Assembly (NCBI RefSeq): GCF_022605725.1
Contig: NC_065551.1
Coordinates: 6,262,001 to 6,326,000 of the forward strand
Reading direction: 5' to 3'
DNA length: 64,000 nt
From: Anthonomus grandis grandis
Lineage: Eukaryota; Arthropoda; Insecta; Coleoptera; Curculionidae
A model generated the notes under the pieces. It was not told the origin of the DNA, did not search any database, and saw nothing but the letters and a program-made list of their open reading frames with translations. This document shows, in pieces, positions 1 through 10,491 of this stretch. Within the stretch, counting starts at the first letter, position 1; each line of letters starts with the position of its first letter. The translations under genes were made by a program, and so were the position numbers.

Positions 1-70
1 AATGCATGTAGGTCACTTAGGTAAATGTATTATGCATTTCGGCTGTGTAAACAGCCATCATCAGATACTA
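1..70 (-). repeat. Penelope pseudo-LTR, distal (3') copy
   Basis: About 70 bp match the repeat at 3125-3195 almost base for base, including the shared block GTAGGTCACTTAGGTAAATG. It follows the GIY-YIG end of the minus-strand element, so it is the 3' pseudo-LTR. It carries a hammerhead core on the minus strand. Confidence 0.85.
37..64 (-). ncRNA. hammerhead ribozyme core in PLE repeat
   Basis: On the minus strand the sequence reads CTGATGA, one base, a 5-bp stem (GGCTG/CAGCC) with a 6-nt loop, then GAAA. This is the invariant hammerhead core with stem II. Stem III would be very short (about 3 bp), as in other minimal PLE hammerheads; stem I is weak in what I can see. Hammerhead ribozymes in Penelope repeats are established; activity of this copy is inferred, not shown. 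Confidence 0.7.
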
Positions 71-472
71 AAATAAAATACAGGTAATTCAAGACAATTT
101 TAAAAAAGAGCTTATTCGCTATAACAATATAGATTTAGAACTTACCAGGACATTACATATACGTTCACCAAATGAAACAAAAATTACCCGTTATCGGGAA
201 AAAAACAACAATAAATAAAAGAATTAAAATTAAAAATATAGTACAATAAGGATATCTGCGATTTAAAATATAAAATTTATACTTAGGACGATACAGATTT
301 CTACATATTAAAAGAAGATACTATAAGGAACTATTGTATATTAGTCTTGCGTTAAAGAAAAGATTTTAAATTTTGACTAATACAAATGTTATAAGATGAA
401 AGAGTTAAAAACAATAAAGGTAAAAGTTATTTTCTAGGGCTAATTGAATGAAAAAAACGTAAACTGTTAAAC

Positions 473-838
473 TTAGTTTGATGCATTAATGCATGTACAG
501 TCTGGGGAGTTTATGGCCCTATTTATTTCAAATGCTTCCAACAAGTCCAATTGTAACCCTTTCTCACAAACATGCAGAACCTCAGTGTTAGGTCCCGGAT
601 CAAAATTATGCTCAGACTCTAATATGTGGTTCGCAAAAGGAGAATTGGTATTGTTAATAAAAGTATTTTTATTTCGCGTGATAAGCCTTAAATGTTCGTT
701 GACTCTGACTTCAATTTTCCTTCCGCTTTGGCCGACATAATAGATATCACATAATGGGTGGGAACAAGTTAACTTGTAAACTCCAGATCGGTGTGTTATC
801 GGTATTTTATCTTTAGTGTTTACTAAATGTTTTGCCAA
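473..838 (-). pseudogene. GIY-YIG endonuclease domain of the PLE
   Basis: The reading frame holds GVYKLTC followed about ten residues later by YYVGQSGR and EHLR, the GIY and YIG halves of a GIY-YIG nuclease, and a pair of cysteines between them (TCSHPLC) as in Penelope endonucleases. In this class the domain nicks the target DNA for priming. It is separated from the RT by frame breaks, so the protein is no longer made as one chain. The start at 838 is only the first ATG of an internal piece. Confidence 0.88.
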
Positions 839-904
839 GTTGTTTTTGGTTTTAAAACAAATATTAGGTTTAGTGACAAACTCATTGGACTTAAACCAGT
901 GTGC

Positions 905-3063
905 GACAGTAGAAGAGACGTTGCCAAATTAAGTAATAGATCGATAAGATCCGAGGGTGTTGGGTTTACTGAGTAATGGTTTATTAAGTTTTTTGAAAAA
1001 ATGTTTGTTGTATAGCTTCTTAATAACATTTATAGGATATCCATTGTTTCGAGCGATTTGTAAAATTATATTATATTCTTTTTTGAAATTAATATCGTTT
1101 AGTGGAATATTGAACAATCTATGAAAAAAACAATTAAAAGCGGCAAATTTTTGGCTAAAGGGATGATTATAGGTAAAGGGTAAAGTCCAGTGCAACGATA
1201 TATTAGAGTGGTCACCCGTCAAAACACTAGCATTTTACTTCTCAAACAATGTAAATAGAAGGTGGATGACATCGTTTGGCAGGTGGAATTCTGGTGTTTT
1301 GACGGGTGACCATTCTAATATATCGTTGCACTGGACTTTATTACTGTATCTGTGGCTGTAGATTTACGATATATTTGAAATTCAAAATGGGTATTGTGAT
1401 TAGTGATTAAAAGGTCTAAAAATGGCAAACTTGATTCTTTCTCTAACTCATAGGTAAACTGTATGTTGGGATGAACAGAATTAATGAAATCAACAAAGTT
1501 TTCTAGGTCGTCTTTGGTTCCATTAAAAATAGTAAAAATGTCGTCTACGTAGCGAACCCATGTTTTTATATGTTTTTTAAATAAATGGTCTTCCGAAATT
1601 TGTTGTTCTAGTTTATACATAAACAGTTCGGCTAAAAAAGGTGACAAATTAGAGCCCATTGCTAATCCAGTTTTTTGTTCGAAAAAATTATTGTCAAATT
1701 GAAAAAAGTTTTGAAGGAGCACACAATTGACTAGAGAACACAAATCCAAAATGAAATGACTGGGTAAATTAGTATTAGTATAAAGTAATTCTCTAAGTAT
1801 TGAAATGCAATCACTCGGAGGTATGCTCGGAAACAAGTTAGTAACATCAAAAGAAATAAGCCAGGATTGGGGTGGTATCGTATCTGGATAGGAAATAAAT
1901 GTTCAGTTAATTCAAAAGAATTTTTTATAAAAAAGGATTGTTGAAGTTTAACGTAGAAGGTAAAATAGAAGATAACCAAGAAGAAAGTCTGGAAGCAGGA
2001 GAATTCATGAAGGCAACTACTGGACGAACAGGGTAGTTAGCTTTATGTATTTTCGGTAGGCAGTAAAGGAGAGGAGTAGAGGAATTCATGAGAATTTTCT
2101 TTCGGAGATGGAAAAATAATCAAGAGTCAACCGGCTTTGTTTAAGAGTAAACTTTAATAGGGCTATAAACTTGTTCATGGGGTTGTTAGTTAAGTTGCAA
2201 AAATTATTAGAATTTAGGAATTGAGAAACCTTAGATAAATAATCTGGTTTGTTCATTATAACAATACAGTTTCCCTTGTCGGCTTTTGTTAAAACTAAAC
2301 TATCTTTGGCCATCTTATTTTTTTATTGTTTTAAAAGTATGTTATTTTTCTTATTATAAAGATGATCAATGTTGTTATCTTTCAATAATTTGTTGATTTT
2401 AAAAGATATTTGCCCTCTCACACACTCTGGTTTGTAAAGTTCATTGGTTTTTAGAATTCTTTCAGCTTCAATTATAAGTTGTTCAGAAACATAATTTGAA
2501 TCAAAATGTGATAAGTTGAACTTTAGGCCCATATTTAAAAGATGTATTTCTTGGTTAGACAGAGCACTATTGGACAAGTTGAGAATACGAGGGTAAAATG
2601 TATGGGGTTCGGTACTGTTCTTATAGGAATTCGAAAAGTTGTTATTTTCTTTATGCTTTAAACTATGCAGTTTTTTGTTCAAAATTATAAAATGTTCCTT
2701 ACCCTTTCTACGTACATGTTCAATTATATAAACCAACAAAATATCAAACTCAATGTTGTGTAACTGCTTAGAAATTAGAGAATATAAAAATTTAAGTTTC
2801 TAGTCTATGGAGTTTAAATTAGAGTAATGGTTGTGAATTTTTTGACGTATCCAGTTTTTTTTGGCAATATTTAGTGCTTTACTGGAGCTTCTTGATATAG
2901 AGTTGGTTCTAATATTTATATAGTTTGGTGTCAGGTTGTTTCTAAGGCATTCATTGTTAAGCCAAATCTTCTGGCGTGTCCTGTTTTTCGATATGTTCAA
3001 GCTTCTGTATTTACGGACTTGGTAAGCTAGACTGGCAGATTTAATAGTTGAATAGAAGTCCAT
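905..3063 (-). pseudogene. Penelope reverse transcriptase, broken
   Basis: Reading down from 3063 there are four pieces. The first (3063-2800) is an N-terminal charged region. The second (2739-2323) is a linker. The third (2313-2086) contains KADKGNCIVIMNK, typical of the PLE RT start. The fourth (about 2085-1344) contains the YCLPKIHK and DVTNLFPSIP motifs, GLAMGSNLSPFLAELF and the catalytic YVDDIF near 1529-1557. The thumb region resumes at about 1182-905 (SQKFAAFNCFFHRL) after the hairpin insertion. Frameshifts near 1840, 1980 and 2320 break the frame. The motif set is complete, so this was an active-type RT. Confidence 0.88.
1183..1338. repeat. 156-bp hairpin MITE inside the PLE
   Basis: Two 48-bp arms (1183-1230 and 1291-1338) are near-perfect inverted repeats, starting AAGTCCAGTGCAACG and ending with its complement. 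TA dinucleotides flank both ends (1181-1182 and 1339-1340), the target duplication of Tc1/mariner-type elements. It interrupts the RT thumb of the PLE between TDTVI and PFTYNHPFSQKF. No coding capacity. The right arm recurs at 63567-63601. Confidence 0.85.
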
Positions 3064-3124
3064 ACTTTGTACGAGAATGTGTATATAAAGATTACAAATA
3101 GGGGAAGTCTTTATCTCTAAGAAA

Positions 3125-3195
3125 AATGAATGTAGGTCACTTAGGTAAATGTATTATGCGTTTCGGCTGTGTAAACAGCCATCATCAGATACTAT
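3125..3195 (-). repeat. Penelope pseudo-LTR, proximal (5') copy
   Basis: Second copy of the repeat at 1-70, upstream of the coding region on the minus strand. One informative difference lies beside the GAAA box, where this copy reads GAAACGC, the form most common in PLE hammerheads. Confidence 0.85.
3161..3188 (-). ncRNA. hammerhead ribozyme core, second copy
   Basis: Same layout as in the distal repeat: CTGATGA, stem II GGCTG/CAGCC, then GAAA on the minus strand. Two copies in direct orientation would, if active, release a unit-length RNA of the element. Confidence 0.7.
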
Positions 3196-3500
3196 ACTAT
3201 ACCAATTCTTTTTTCATTCCATTCAACTATGGGATGGATCGTAACACACCGAAGTGAGTATATATTTTTTATTTCATGTGTTACGGCTAATAATAATTTC
3301 TGCCACGTCGTCGAAATTTGTAATCTCTGGTCCGAGCAGTTTGATGTTAGATAGTTGTGAAAAAACCCTCCGTTCCTAGTATTAACTTGCTACGCGTTAC
3401 GTACATGACAGATAAATTAATATCGACTTCATTACATGTAATTCTTTTTCTTTCCACAGTTGTCTAGTTTTTGTGAAATAATTTTTATTTTCTGTTGTAG

Positions 3501-3832
3501 GTGCTTCGTCTTCTATGAGATTGAGAGGGAATATTCTATTGTCGACTGTCACAATTGGTTTGGTAGCTGGGTATGGATTTGTTTTAAAATAAGTGCGTAA
3601 TTAAGATTTATTAGACGTTTTTCTTCTGTCTAAAATAAATTCTGTAAATGTATCTGTTTCTAGATCAGCGGGACTTCATTTGAATATTCCAAAGTTATAC
3701 GTGACTGCTGGCAGTACCCAGGTGTTACTACGATTTTTGTCCAAGACCACAGGTAGGTTTTAAATAGTAATTTAATGCCATTCTTTAGGGATTCCTCTAC
3801 CAGGCTTTTTTCTTCCGTGTGATCTTTATTGA
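3501..3832 (+). CDS. putative host exons, unidentified protein
   Basis: Two segments look like exons of one gene. The first (3501-3570) follows a TTGTAG acceptor and precedes a GTATGG donor. The second (3664-3752) follows TTTCTAG and precedes GTAGGT. Spliced, they stay open in one frame for 53 codons and encode a hydrophobic stretch (NILLSTVTIGLVAG) followed by LHLNIPKLYVTAGSTQVLL. A third piece at 3789-3832 after CTTTAG would give IPLPGFFLPCDLY and a stop, but the implied intron (36 nt) is too short to trust. I do not recognise the protein. Upstream exons would lie left of the Penelope element or be lost. Confidence 0.4.
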
Positions 3833-4079
3833 CTTTATTTAAAGGTTTTCTTATTTCTCGATATTTATATTTTTCATTAGGTTGTAATGAGAGAGGAGAG
3901 AAAACGAAAAGAAAACCTTCCGAAAGAAACGAGGTCTAAATAAACTATATTATCACTTTCTTGAACTTTCCAACGCGAAACATTCTTAGAATCCGAAAAA
4001 CTAACTTTAAGAGAAAAACACAGGAGGTGATTTATTTTGATACTTGGCCTTCTTGATATAAAATAGTCGTAGTTACTTT

Positions 4080-5720
4080 TCTCTAACATACTGCTTAATG
4101 AATTCAGGGCCAGACAATCAAATCGGGTTTAAATTATCTCCCTAGAATAGGCCTCTACGAACCTTTACACGTTCTGTTGTATAGTTTGTGTTTAGTGCAT
4201 TTATGCTTAGTCAGGTTTCTTTATAAATTTTAGGCACTTCGAAAGACTATGAATAAAGGTACGGAGTCCAATGCTTTTACTACCGAAAAGTTCATTTTTG
4301 GTCTTCGCGTGGTTCTTTATTATTAAGTCTAAGATTATCCACTCTTTACTTCCGCGACTTCTAGACTTATGTACATTCAATTTGCTGCCGTTCATATACC
4401 GCGACAGTTTCTTACATAGTTTTCTTATATTACAGCTGAAAAAATGTTGTAGATTATCGGCATGTTATTGGTCTATAGTTTTAAGTTTTTTTTGGCAGAG
4501 GGTAAGTTATGCCCTTGAGAAAAAATGTAGAATCCCCTCTGGGTTTTAAATTGCTTCAATAAATTTTGAGGCAAGAACTATGTATGTTTCAGTTAAGTTT
4601 TTCCACCAATAAGTGTGAATTCGATCTAGGCCAAGAGCTTTCCAATTTGCTGTTCTTGCTAATGCTTTATGTAGTTTTTGTCCATAGTAACTTCCAACAT
4701 CTCCTGTTTGTTTGCATGTTGCACTTTAGAAAGTGATTACTTTCTAAATCCAGTAGGCGTTTCTGTCATGATGTTCTTGATTCTCTCATATATTATCCCA
4801 ATACCGTCGCATATATGCCGCTTTTGCTGATTCAGTGTTAAAGTTTGTATTCTTTGCACATAAGTTGCGGTAAAATACTTTCTCGTTCTGTACAAAAAAT
4901 TTATTTTGTTGGTATCTTCTACCTACCTTTTGTTGGTATCTTGGTATCTTTCTAAGTTTTACCTTATATCTTTTCATTCTTTAACCCAACGCTGCTGTTT
5001 TTTGCTTTAGATCCTTGACGTGGTATTGCAGCTGTTTTCGAATATCAGGTAAGTTTTGTTTAAATGTTGAGCTTTTTACATATTGGCTCATCTGCCTTCT
5101 TTAATTTAATGGAGAGGTTTAACGCATTCAGAAAGGATTCAATTTGTTCTATGTCCCTTCTAATCTTATTGATTTTCTTTTGCAGCTTTGTTTTGCAAGG
5201 GAGATCACATTCCTTTTTCTTATCTTGTGGTTTACTTTGCGTAGCACTGAGTAATTTGAGTATAGCAACTGCTGCGCAGTATACAGTGTAACACATGTCT
5301 GAAAGTGTAGTATCTTCAGCTATTTTTTCTTTAATTACTTGATTCATTATTTCGATGGTCTTTTTCGCTGCGTTTTAGTAGAGTACCGAATCTTAGTTAA
5401 TGATAGTCGTTGTATTTTAGTTGGTCTTCTGATAATGCTTTTTGTCTTAAAATAGATCTTAAATCTCGTGCCATAGGTCTAATGGTTGGCCATCATTCCA
5501 AAAAGTTGCTGCAGTAACCCATCAGAGCCAATCCGGTGTTAGTCACATAGAGGTAGGCGCGCATGAGCTCAATATTATCTTGTCTACTTCAGCACATACG
5601 TCGTCTTGGGACTTCTCGCAAGTGGGCGAAATTTCTTGTGGAATCATTTCGAAATTGTGCGCCTCTTGCTCGGCAACTTCCCGCTAGCAACTGTACAGTC
5701 CCGTAAGGTGTACAAGGCAG
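4080..5720 (-). pseudogene. old LINE reverse transcriptase remnant
   Basis: Minus-strand pieces line up with a non-LTR retrotransposon. From high to low coordinate they are: a helical linker (5347-5060, TKLQKKINKIRRDIEQI); QNEKVFYRNLCAKN (about 4860-4900); YWDNIWE-like and NAYWI near 4740-4790; KALGLDRIHTYWWKN near 4590-4640; an RT segment with RGSKEWIILDLIIKN near 4310-4350; and a KNAFDSVPH-like block at 4210-4280. The order and phrases are those of a CRE/R2-like or related LINE. Many stops and shifts show great age. Confidence 0.55.
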
Positions 5721-5944
5721 TTGAACCGCCTATGTAATCTGAGGCTTTTCTTCTAGTAATTACTGAAGCTTTTAAATTTTCATGCTACATAGGGGTGCTA
5801 ACCCTTGCTTCCGGGTGCTTAGTTTTGCGGGTTTGGGACCCGAAGCTTCAATACCCGCTCATTACTATTAATAATATTATCATTATTATTCTTAATATAT
5901 TTTATTTAGTTCGGTCTGCTTGACTTCTTCCCGTTTTACAGCTA

Positions 5945-6790
5945 CCATGGCGCGTTATTACACAAAAAAGGAGATTAACTATTATTATTAGGGAACCAAG
6001 TAGATCTTCAGAGAGATCTAGAGAGCGAGAAAACTGATGTTTGCGGTCTAAGCATCTTGGAAGTGAAGACAATGGGATTCTAATTGGCCAAATCCACCAA
6101 ATGCAGCTATCCATGGTTCCAGAAATGAAAATCGTGAAGCGAGCAGAGACTGCTAATATCTGTTTATGAGTAGGAATCCATCCAATCGTCTTTAAGAACA
6201 CAGAAGTAAATTAGTCAAAACCATGCCGTTCTAAATGCAACGGTTTTTGAGGCCCGTATAATATAATAGAACATGGAATAAACAAGTCTACCAACTGTGT
6301 CGAAAGCAGTAAAAATTATTACCAGAAAACGTCTGCCGAAAAAAGACCGAATTGTGACAATGGCGTTAGCTGTTAAAGTAACTGGAACATCGATTTCATC
6401 CTTCATGATTTTTTCAAGAAAAAAAAATAAAGGCGTCATACTAGCATACGAATGCAGTCACCAATGGCATCGCGTGGATGACATCAAAAGTCTTCTAGAA
6501 TAATTACAATGTTTTCATTTCTATCCTATTGCACGCATAGGATGCAACCACACGATATTAATATTATTTTTGACCTGCATTATGTTCCACTGATCCTCAA
6601 AAATTTTCTTGATGTTGCTGTTACGCCGAAGAACATTAAGGCGGATTTCAAGGCATCCAGTATTTTTCCATTTAATGTAAATGCTTTACCGATGCAGACC
6701 CCGTTGCTCAACTCAGCCGCGAAAATCAATCATCATTTCTTATCTTTTCTGTACAATTTCTTACGGAGATTTGCCGACTAAATTATTTTA
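5945..6790 (+). pseudogene. pogo/Tigger-type transposase remnant
   Basis: 6297-6503 reads KKDRIVTMALAVKVTGTSIS then SFMIFSRKKNKG, matching the block in pogo/Tigger/jerky DDE transposases that usually reads VTxxxxVNAxGxxxPPxxIFPRKN. 6509-6781 begins with CTHRMQPHDI, a decayed form of the TSHxxQPLD motif that carries the third catalytic Asp of the family. The upstream part to 5945 is weaker and full of stops. Confidence 0.6.
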
Positions 6791-7191
6791 AAAAGTTGAG
6801 CAAAATGCATTGAATGCAACTAAGAAGTTCATGCTAAATACGAAACTGTGTCCGGCAATGTTTTTACGTGCAAAAACTGCAAAAATGAGCAATATTTTTT
6901 AGATTATATGTCAAGACTCATTCCATAAAAATTTTTTAGCTCTAATTAAGTTTTTAGCTTTATAAAGGTACTTAAAAATAAAGTTTTAAGGGGCTAAGTT
7001 TTAATTCGACTTACGCGGTGTCTAATAATTCCCCGCTATTTTCCGAAATCATCGATTTCCAAGTGACCAAATCAATTTCCGAGTCATGGAAATCTCCAGA
7101 ATAAAATATTTCCTGAATCGGTAAAAGCTAGAAATTTTGGACTTACATAAAATAAACGTCGTTTTAGGAATTGCCACTTATAAAAATTATA
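6791..7191. other. no gene seen
   Basis: AT-rich spacer between the pogo remnant and the mariner copy. I see no coding or repeat structure that I can support. Confidence 0.5.
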
Positions 7192-8145
7192 CCGGGTGGT
7201 GCGTCGCCGAGCGGAACATAGGAAAACCCATGTAAATTTTAAGGGGGTCAATTATTGGCTTCCCTGTACATTTTATAGAAAAAATGTAAAATAATTTTTT
7301 GAAGAGACCAATATGGCAAACCCTTTTGCAAAGTTTCAACAAATGTTAATAAGCGAATCTTGAATTATTCAATTAAATGTAAACGGGCACCAGTAAAATA
7401 AATATTGTCACTGACGTGAGGAAAAGTGTCAATAAATCAGTGACAGTCGATATTTAAAAACAACTATAAATTATTCAATCGACGAAAAAATAGCCATAAA
7501 TAAGTGGCATTATGCGGGAAACAGTTTAAGAGCAGTATCTGAAATGTTTTGAGTTTATTTCCCCACCAAGCCCATTCCGTCCATTTCAACTATTAAACGT
7601 ATTGTCAATAAGTTCCAGTAGGTACTTCCAAAGGCACCGTAAAAAATAATAAATAATTGTAAATGTTCAACTCAGGATATCGAAAAAGAGCCGAAGAAAG
7701 ATAGAACAGAGATCTTAATATTCTACTGAGGGTGAAGGAAAACAAGATGGTTAGTACGAGGGTTCTTGGGCAAGAGGTAAATAAACATCATACAACGGTA
7801 TTGCGCACTTTAAAAAAACACAAATATAACTCGTATAAATTCGAAAAACATCAAGAGCTGCAGGAAGGAGATGAAGAGCGAAGAATGGCATTTTGTTTTG
7901 AAATGATGAAAAGAGCAAATGATGATAGGAATTTTTTAAGAAATATTTGTTTTACCGATGAATGTACATTTACCCTTAACAATGAACCAAATGTTCAGAA
8001 TCGCCGGTATTGGAGCTAAGAAAATGATAATCGCTTTGTTCATACTCGGACACAATATCCCCAAAAAACAAATGTATTCGTGGGAATTATCGGACACCAT
8101 ATCATTAGACTCTTTTTTTATGGACTATAACCTAACAGCTTAACT
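7192..8145 (+). mobile_element. mariner-like (DD41D type) fragment, copy 1
   Basis: The left terminus CCGGGTGGTGCGTCGCC follows TA and matches, inverted, the end of the minus-strand copy at 10487. The transposase is recognisable from 7465 (NYSIDEKIAINKWHY) through 7732-8019 (VLGQEVNKHHTTVLRTLKKH) to the first catalytic Asp in CFTDECTFTL near 7960. It continues to FFMDYNLTA at 8140, where the copy is cut off. Frames are broken. The C-terminal half and right TIR are missing. Confidence 0.8.
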
Positions 8146-8510
8146 AATAAGAATTATTATTATCAATTATTAAAAAAATAATGTTATCATACTTAGAATT
8201 TATTTAACCAATAGCAGTATCTAAAATATTTTCAATTTATTTTCCCATCAATGGTCTATTTCAACCATTAAACTCAGAAGATCGAAAATAGATCCGAAAA
8301 AAAGAGAACAGAACTCTTATTATTTTACTAAGTGTAGAAAAATAAAATAAAATACAATAACTTTTTTAAAAATTATAGAAAAATACATACAAACATCAAT
8401 TAATCAAATGTTCAAACAACCCCCAATTAACATATAATAAGAATCAGCTATGTCAAATAATATGAATCACTAAAATATGATCAGCGTTTGCGAATCACCT
8501 GTTAGTTTCC
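8146..8510. other. no gene seen
   Basis: Spacer between the truncated mariner and a Penelope fragment. Short stretches resemble decayed mariner N-terminal sequence (8205-8345: ISNIFNLFSHQWSISTIKLR-like), suggesting a rearranged piece of the same family. Nothing else is seen. Confidence 0.3.
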
Positions 8511-8690
8511 ACACATCACTTTTCTCCAGAGGTCGGAGCTGAAATACTTCATGAATGCCCTAAAGGGAAAAAGCTTGACCTTCTGCAGAGGATGGAAATT
8601 ACTAAAGCCAAGAAGAGTCCTGTTCTTGTCTGTGTTAACGACGTATTTAATTTTGAACCCAACCTTATTTTTAATAATCTTATTTAATCA
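8511..8690 (+). pseudogene. Penelope endonuclease C-terminal fragment
   Basis: In one frame the stretch reads AEILHECPKGKKLDLLQRME and then ITKAKKSP. This aligns with the end of the GIY-YIG region in the first PLE (TEVLHVCEKGLQLDLLEAFE). Only the last 60 or so residues remain. The hammerhead at 9035 lies downstream on the same strand, so both may belong to one 5'-truncated element. Confidence 0.65.
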
Positions 8691-8786
8691 ATTTTATATT
8701 TACATAATTTCTTCCAACTGAAATAAGTTTAATATTGTGTTAAAATGCCTTGGCTTAACAACAAATGTTTTGAACTTCTTCTCAGT

Positions 8787-8862
8787 GTTCCGGTAGCCTA
8801 TAGGTTATAGTCTCTGGCTTGTAAGCTTTTTGTCGCGGGTTCGATTCCCAATAGGTGTGATA
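8787..8862 (+). tRNA. tRNA-like segment (pseudo-tRNA or SINE head)
   Basis: A perfect internal B box (GGTTCGATTCC, about 8837-8847) follows an A-box-like TAGCCTATAGG (about 8794). The loop CTTGTAA would give a UGU (Thr) anticodon. Acceptor, D and anticodon stems pair poorly, so a working tRNA is unlikely. It lies between the Penelope coding end and its hammerhead, so it is either an insertion or a tRNA-derived part of that element. Confidence 0.45.
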
Positions 8863-9034
8863 TTATTTTGCAATTTTTTATTTTTTATTTTTTGGTTCGA
8901 AATAACTGTATAGTCATCCTAACTTTAAATGTATGTTTATTTACTGTTTTGCCAACGTTAGTGGCTTTTTAAGGTTTTAGTCTTTTTAATGTCCTCTTTT
9001 TTTTCTTTCAATACTAATTATTATTGTTTTAGGC

Positions 9035-9068
9035 CTGATGATGCTCTGAATAGAGCGAAACACGTGTA
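9035..9068 (+). ncRNA. minimal hammerhead ribozyme (PLE type)
   Basis: The sequence reads CTGATGA, T, GCTCT, loop GAAT, AGAGC, GAAA, then CACGTGTA. Stem II is a perfect 5 bp. Stem III is ACA/UGU closed by a two-base loop. The cleavage-site base A follows. This is the compact hammerhead found in Penelope-like repeats and the best-formed of those in the window. It is on the same strand as the endonuclease fragment at 8511-8690. Confidence 0.8.
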
Positions 9069-9114
9069 GCTTTAAGTAAATGTTGTGAGACCGTGACTTT
9101 GTGTTTTTCATTGT

Positions 9115-10487
9115 TTTTCGTCCCCAATTAACAGCTAAACAATATCCTAACCGACCATAAGATTCATTTCTAACGTTACTAAGTTGATATTGGGAAATTT
9201 TATTACATTCTAACGAAATAGCGTTATGTAACTGGTTTAGATTCTCAAATTTTACACTTTTTAAATGACCCCACAATAAGAAGTCATTCGGTGAAAGATC
9301 AGGTGACCTGGCTGGCCAAAGTATCCGGTACCGTGGATCAATAATATTGCCGTTAAAACATTTTCCAAGCACCCTCTAACCATACGGGCATTATGGGCCG
9401 GGCAACCATCTATTTGGTACCAGATCATTTGATCTTCCTGAACAACTTCTTCCAAGTCAGGTCCAATTTGATTTTGAAATAAGTCCAAATAGATTTCAGC
9501 TGTTAGGTTATAGTCCATAAAAAAGAGTCCAATGATATGGTGTCCGATAATTCCCACGAATACATTTATTTTTTGGGGATATTGTGTCCAAGTATGAACA
9601 AAGCGATGTTCATTTTCTTGGCTCCAATACCGGCAAGTCTGAACATTTGTTTCATTGCTGAGGGTAAATGTACATTCATCGGTAAAACAAATATTTCTTT
9701 AAAAATTCCTATCATTATTTGCTCTTTCCATCATTTCAAAACAAAATGCCATTCTTCGCTCTTCATCTCCTTCCTGCAGCTCTTGCTGTTTTTCGAATTT
9801 AGTCGAGTCATATTTGTGTTTTTTTAAAGTGCGCAATACCGTTGTATGATGTTTATTTACCTCTTGCCCAAGAACCCTTGTACTAACCATCTTGTTTTCC
9901 TCCACACTTACTAGAATATTAAGATCTCTGTTCTCTCTTTTTTCGGCTCTATTTTCGATATCCTGAGTTGAACATTTACAATTATTTATTATGGTACCTT
10001 TGGACTCGAACTTATTGACAATATGTTTAATAGTTGAAATGGACGGAATGGGCTTGGTGGGGAAATAAACTGAAAACATTTCAGATACTGCTCTAAAACT
10101 GTTTCCCGCATAATGCCACTTAATTATGGCTATTTTTTCGTCGATTGAATAATTCATACTTGTTTTCAAATATCGACTGTCACTGATTTATTGACACTTT
10201 TCCTCACGTCAGTGACAATATTCATTTTACTGGTGCCCGTTTGGTTTTACCTGAATCGAAAATTTGCTAATTTTACAATAACATTTAATTGAATAATTCA
10301 AGATTCGCTTATTAAAATTTTTTGAAACTTTGCACAAGGGTTTGCCAGATTGGTCTCTTCAAAAAGTTTTCATTTTTTTCATTATTTCATTACATTTTTC
10401 TTATAAATTGTAGAGGGAAGCCAATAATTGAACCCCTTAAAATTTACCTGGGTTTTTCTATGTTCCGCTTGGCGACGCACCACCCGG
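9115..10487 (-). mobile_element. mariner-like (DD41D type) element, copy 2
   Basis: Minus-strand copy of the element at 7192, entering at a TA-flanked CCGGGTGGTGCGTCG terminus (10487). The first transposase piece (10169-9699) starts MKTSMNYSIDEKIAIIKWHY and holds the HTH. Next come CFTDECTF near 9690 and the second Asp in YQIDGCPAHNARM near 9400. After a frameshift near 9365 the third Asp follows in SPDLSPNDFLLWGHLK. Across the shift the second and third Asp are separated by 41 residues. The 3' end is cut at about 9115 where the Penelope repeat abuts. Stops and shifts make it inactive. Confidence 0.85.
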
Positions 10488-10491
10488 TATA

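Larger units (their letters stand above)
1..3195 (-). mobile_element. Penelope-like retroelement (PLE) with direct pseudo-LTRs
   Basis: A minus-strand Penelope-like element is bounded by two near-identical direct repeats (about 1-70 and 3125-3195). Inside it, read on the minus strand, are an N-terminal region, a reverse transcriptase with motif YVDDIF, and a C-terminal GIY-YIG endonuclease domain, which is the diagnostic Penelope order. The coding frame is broken in several places and a 156-bp hairpin element sits between RT and the thumb region, so the copy is dead. Terminal direct repeats with hammerhead motifs are known for this class. The left repeat starts at base 1, so a little more element could lie outside the window. 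Confidence 0.9.

Noticed and set aside
8787..8862. Functional tRNA-Thr(UGU) gene
   Set aside because: The B box is perfect, but the acceptor, D and anticodon stems pair too poorly for a working tRNA.
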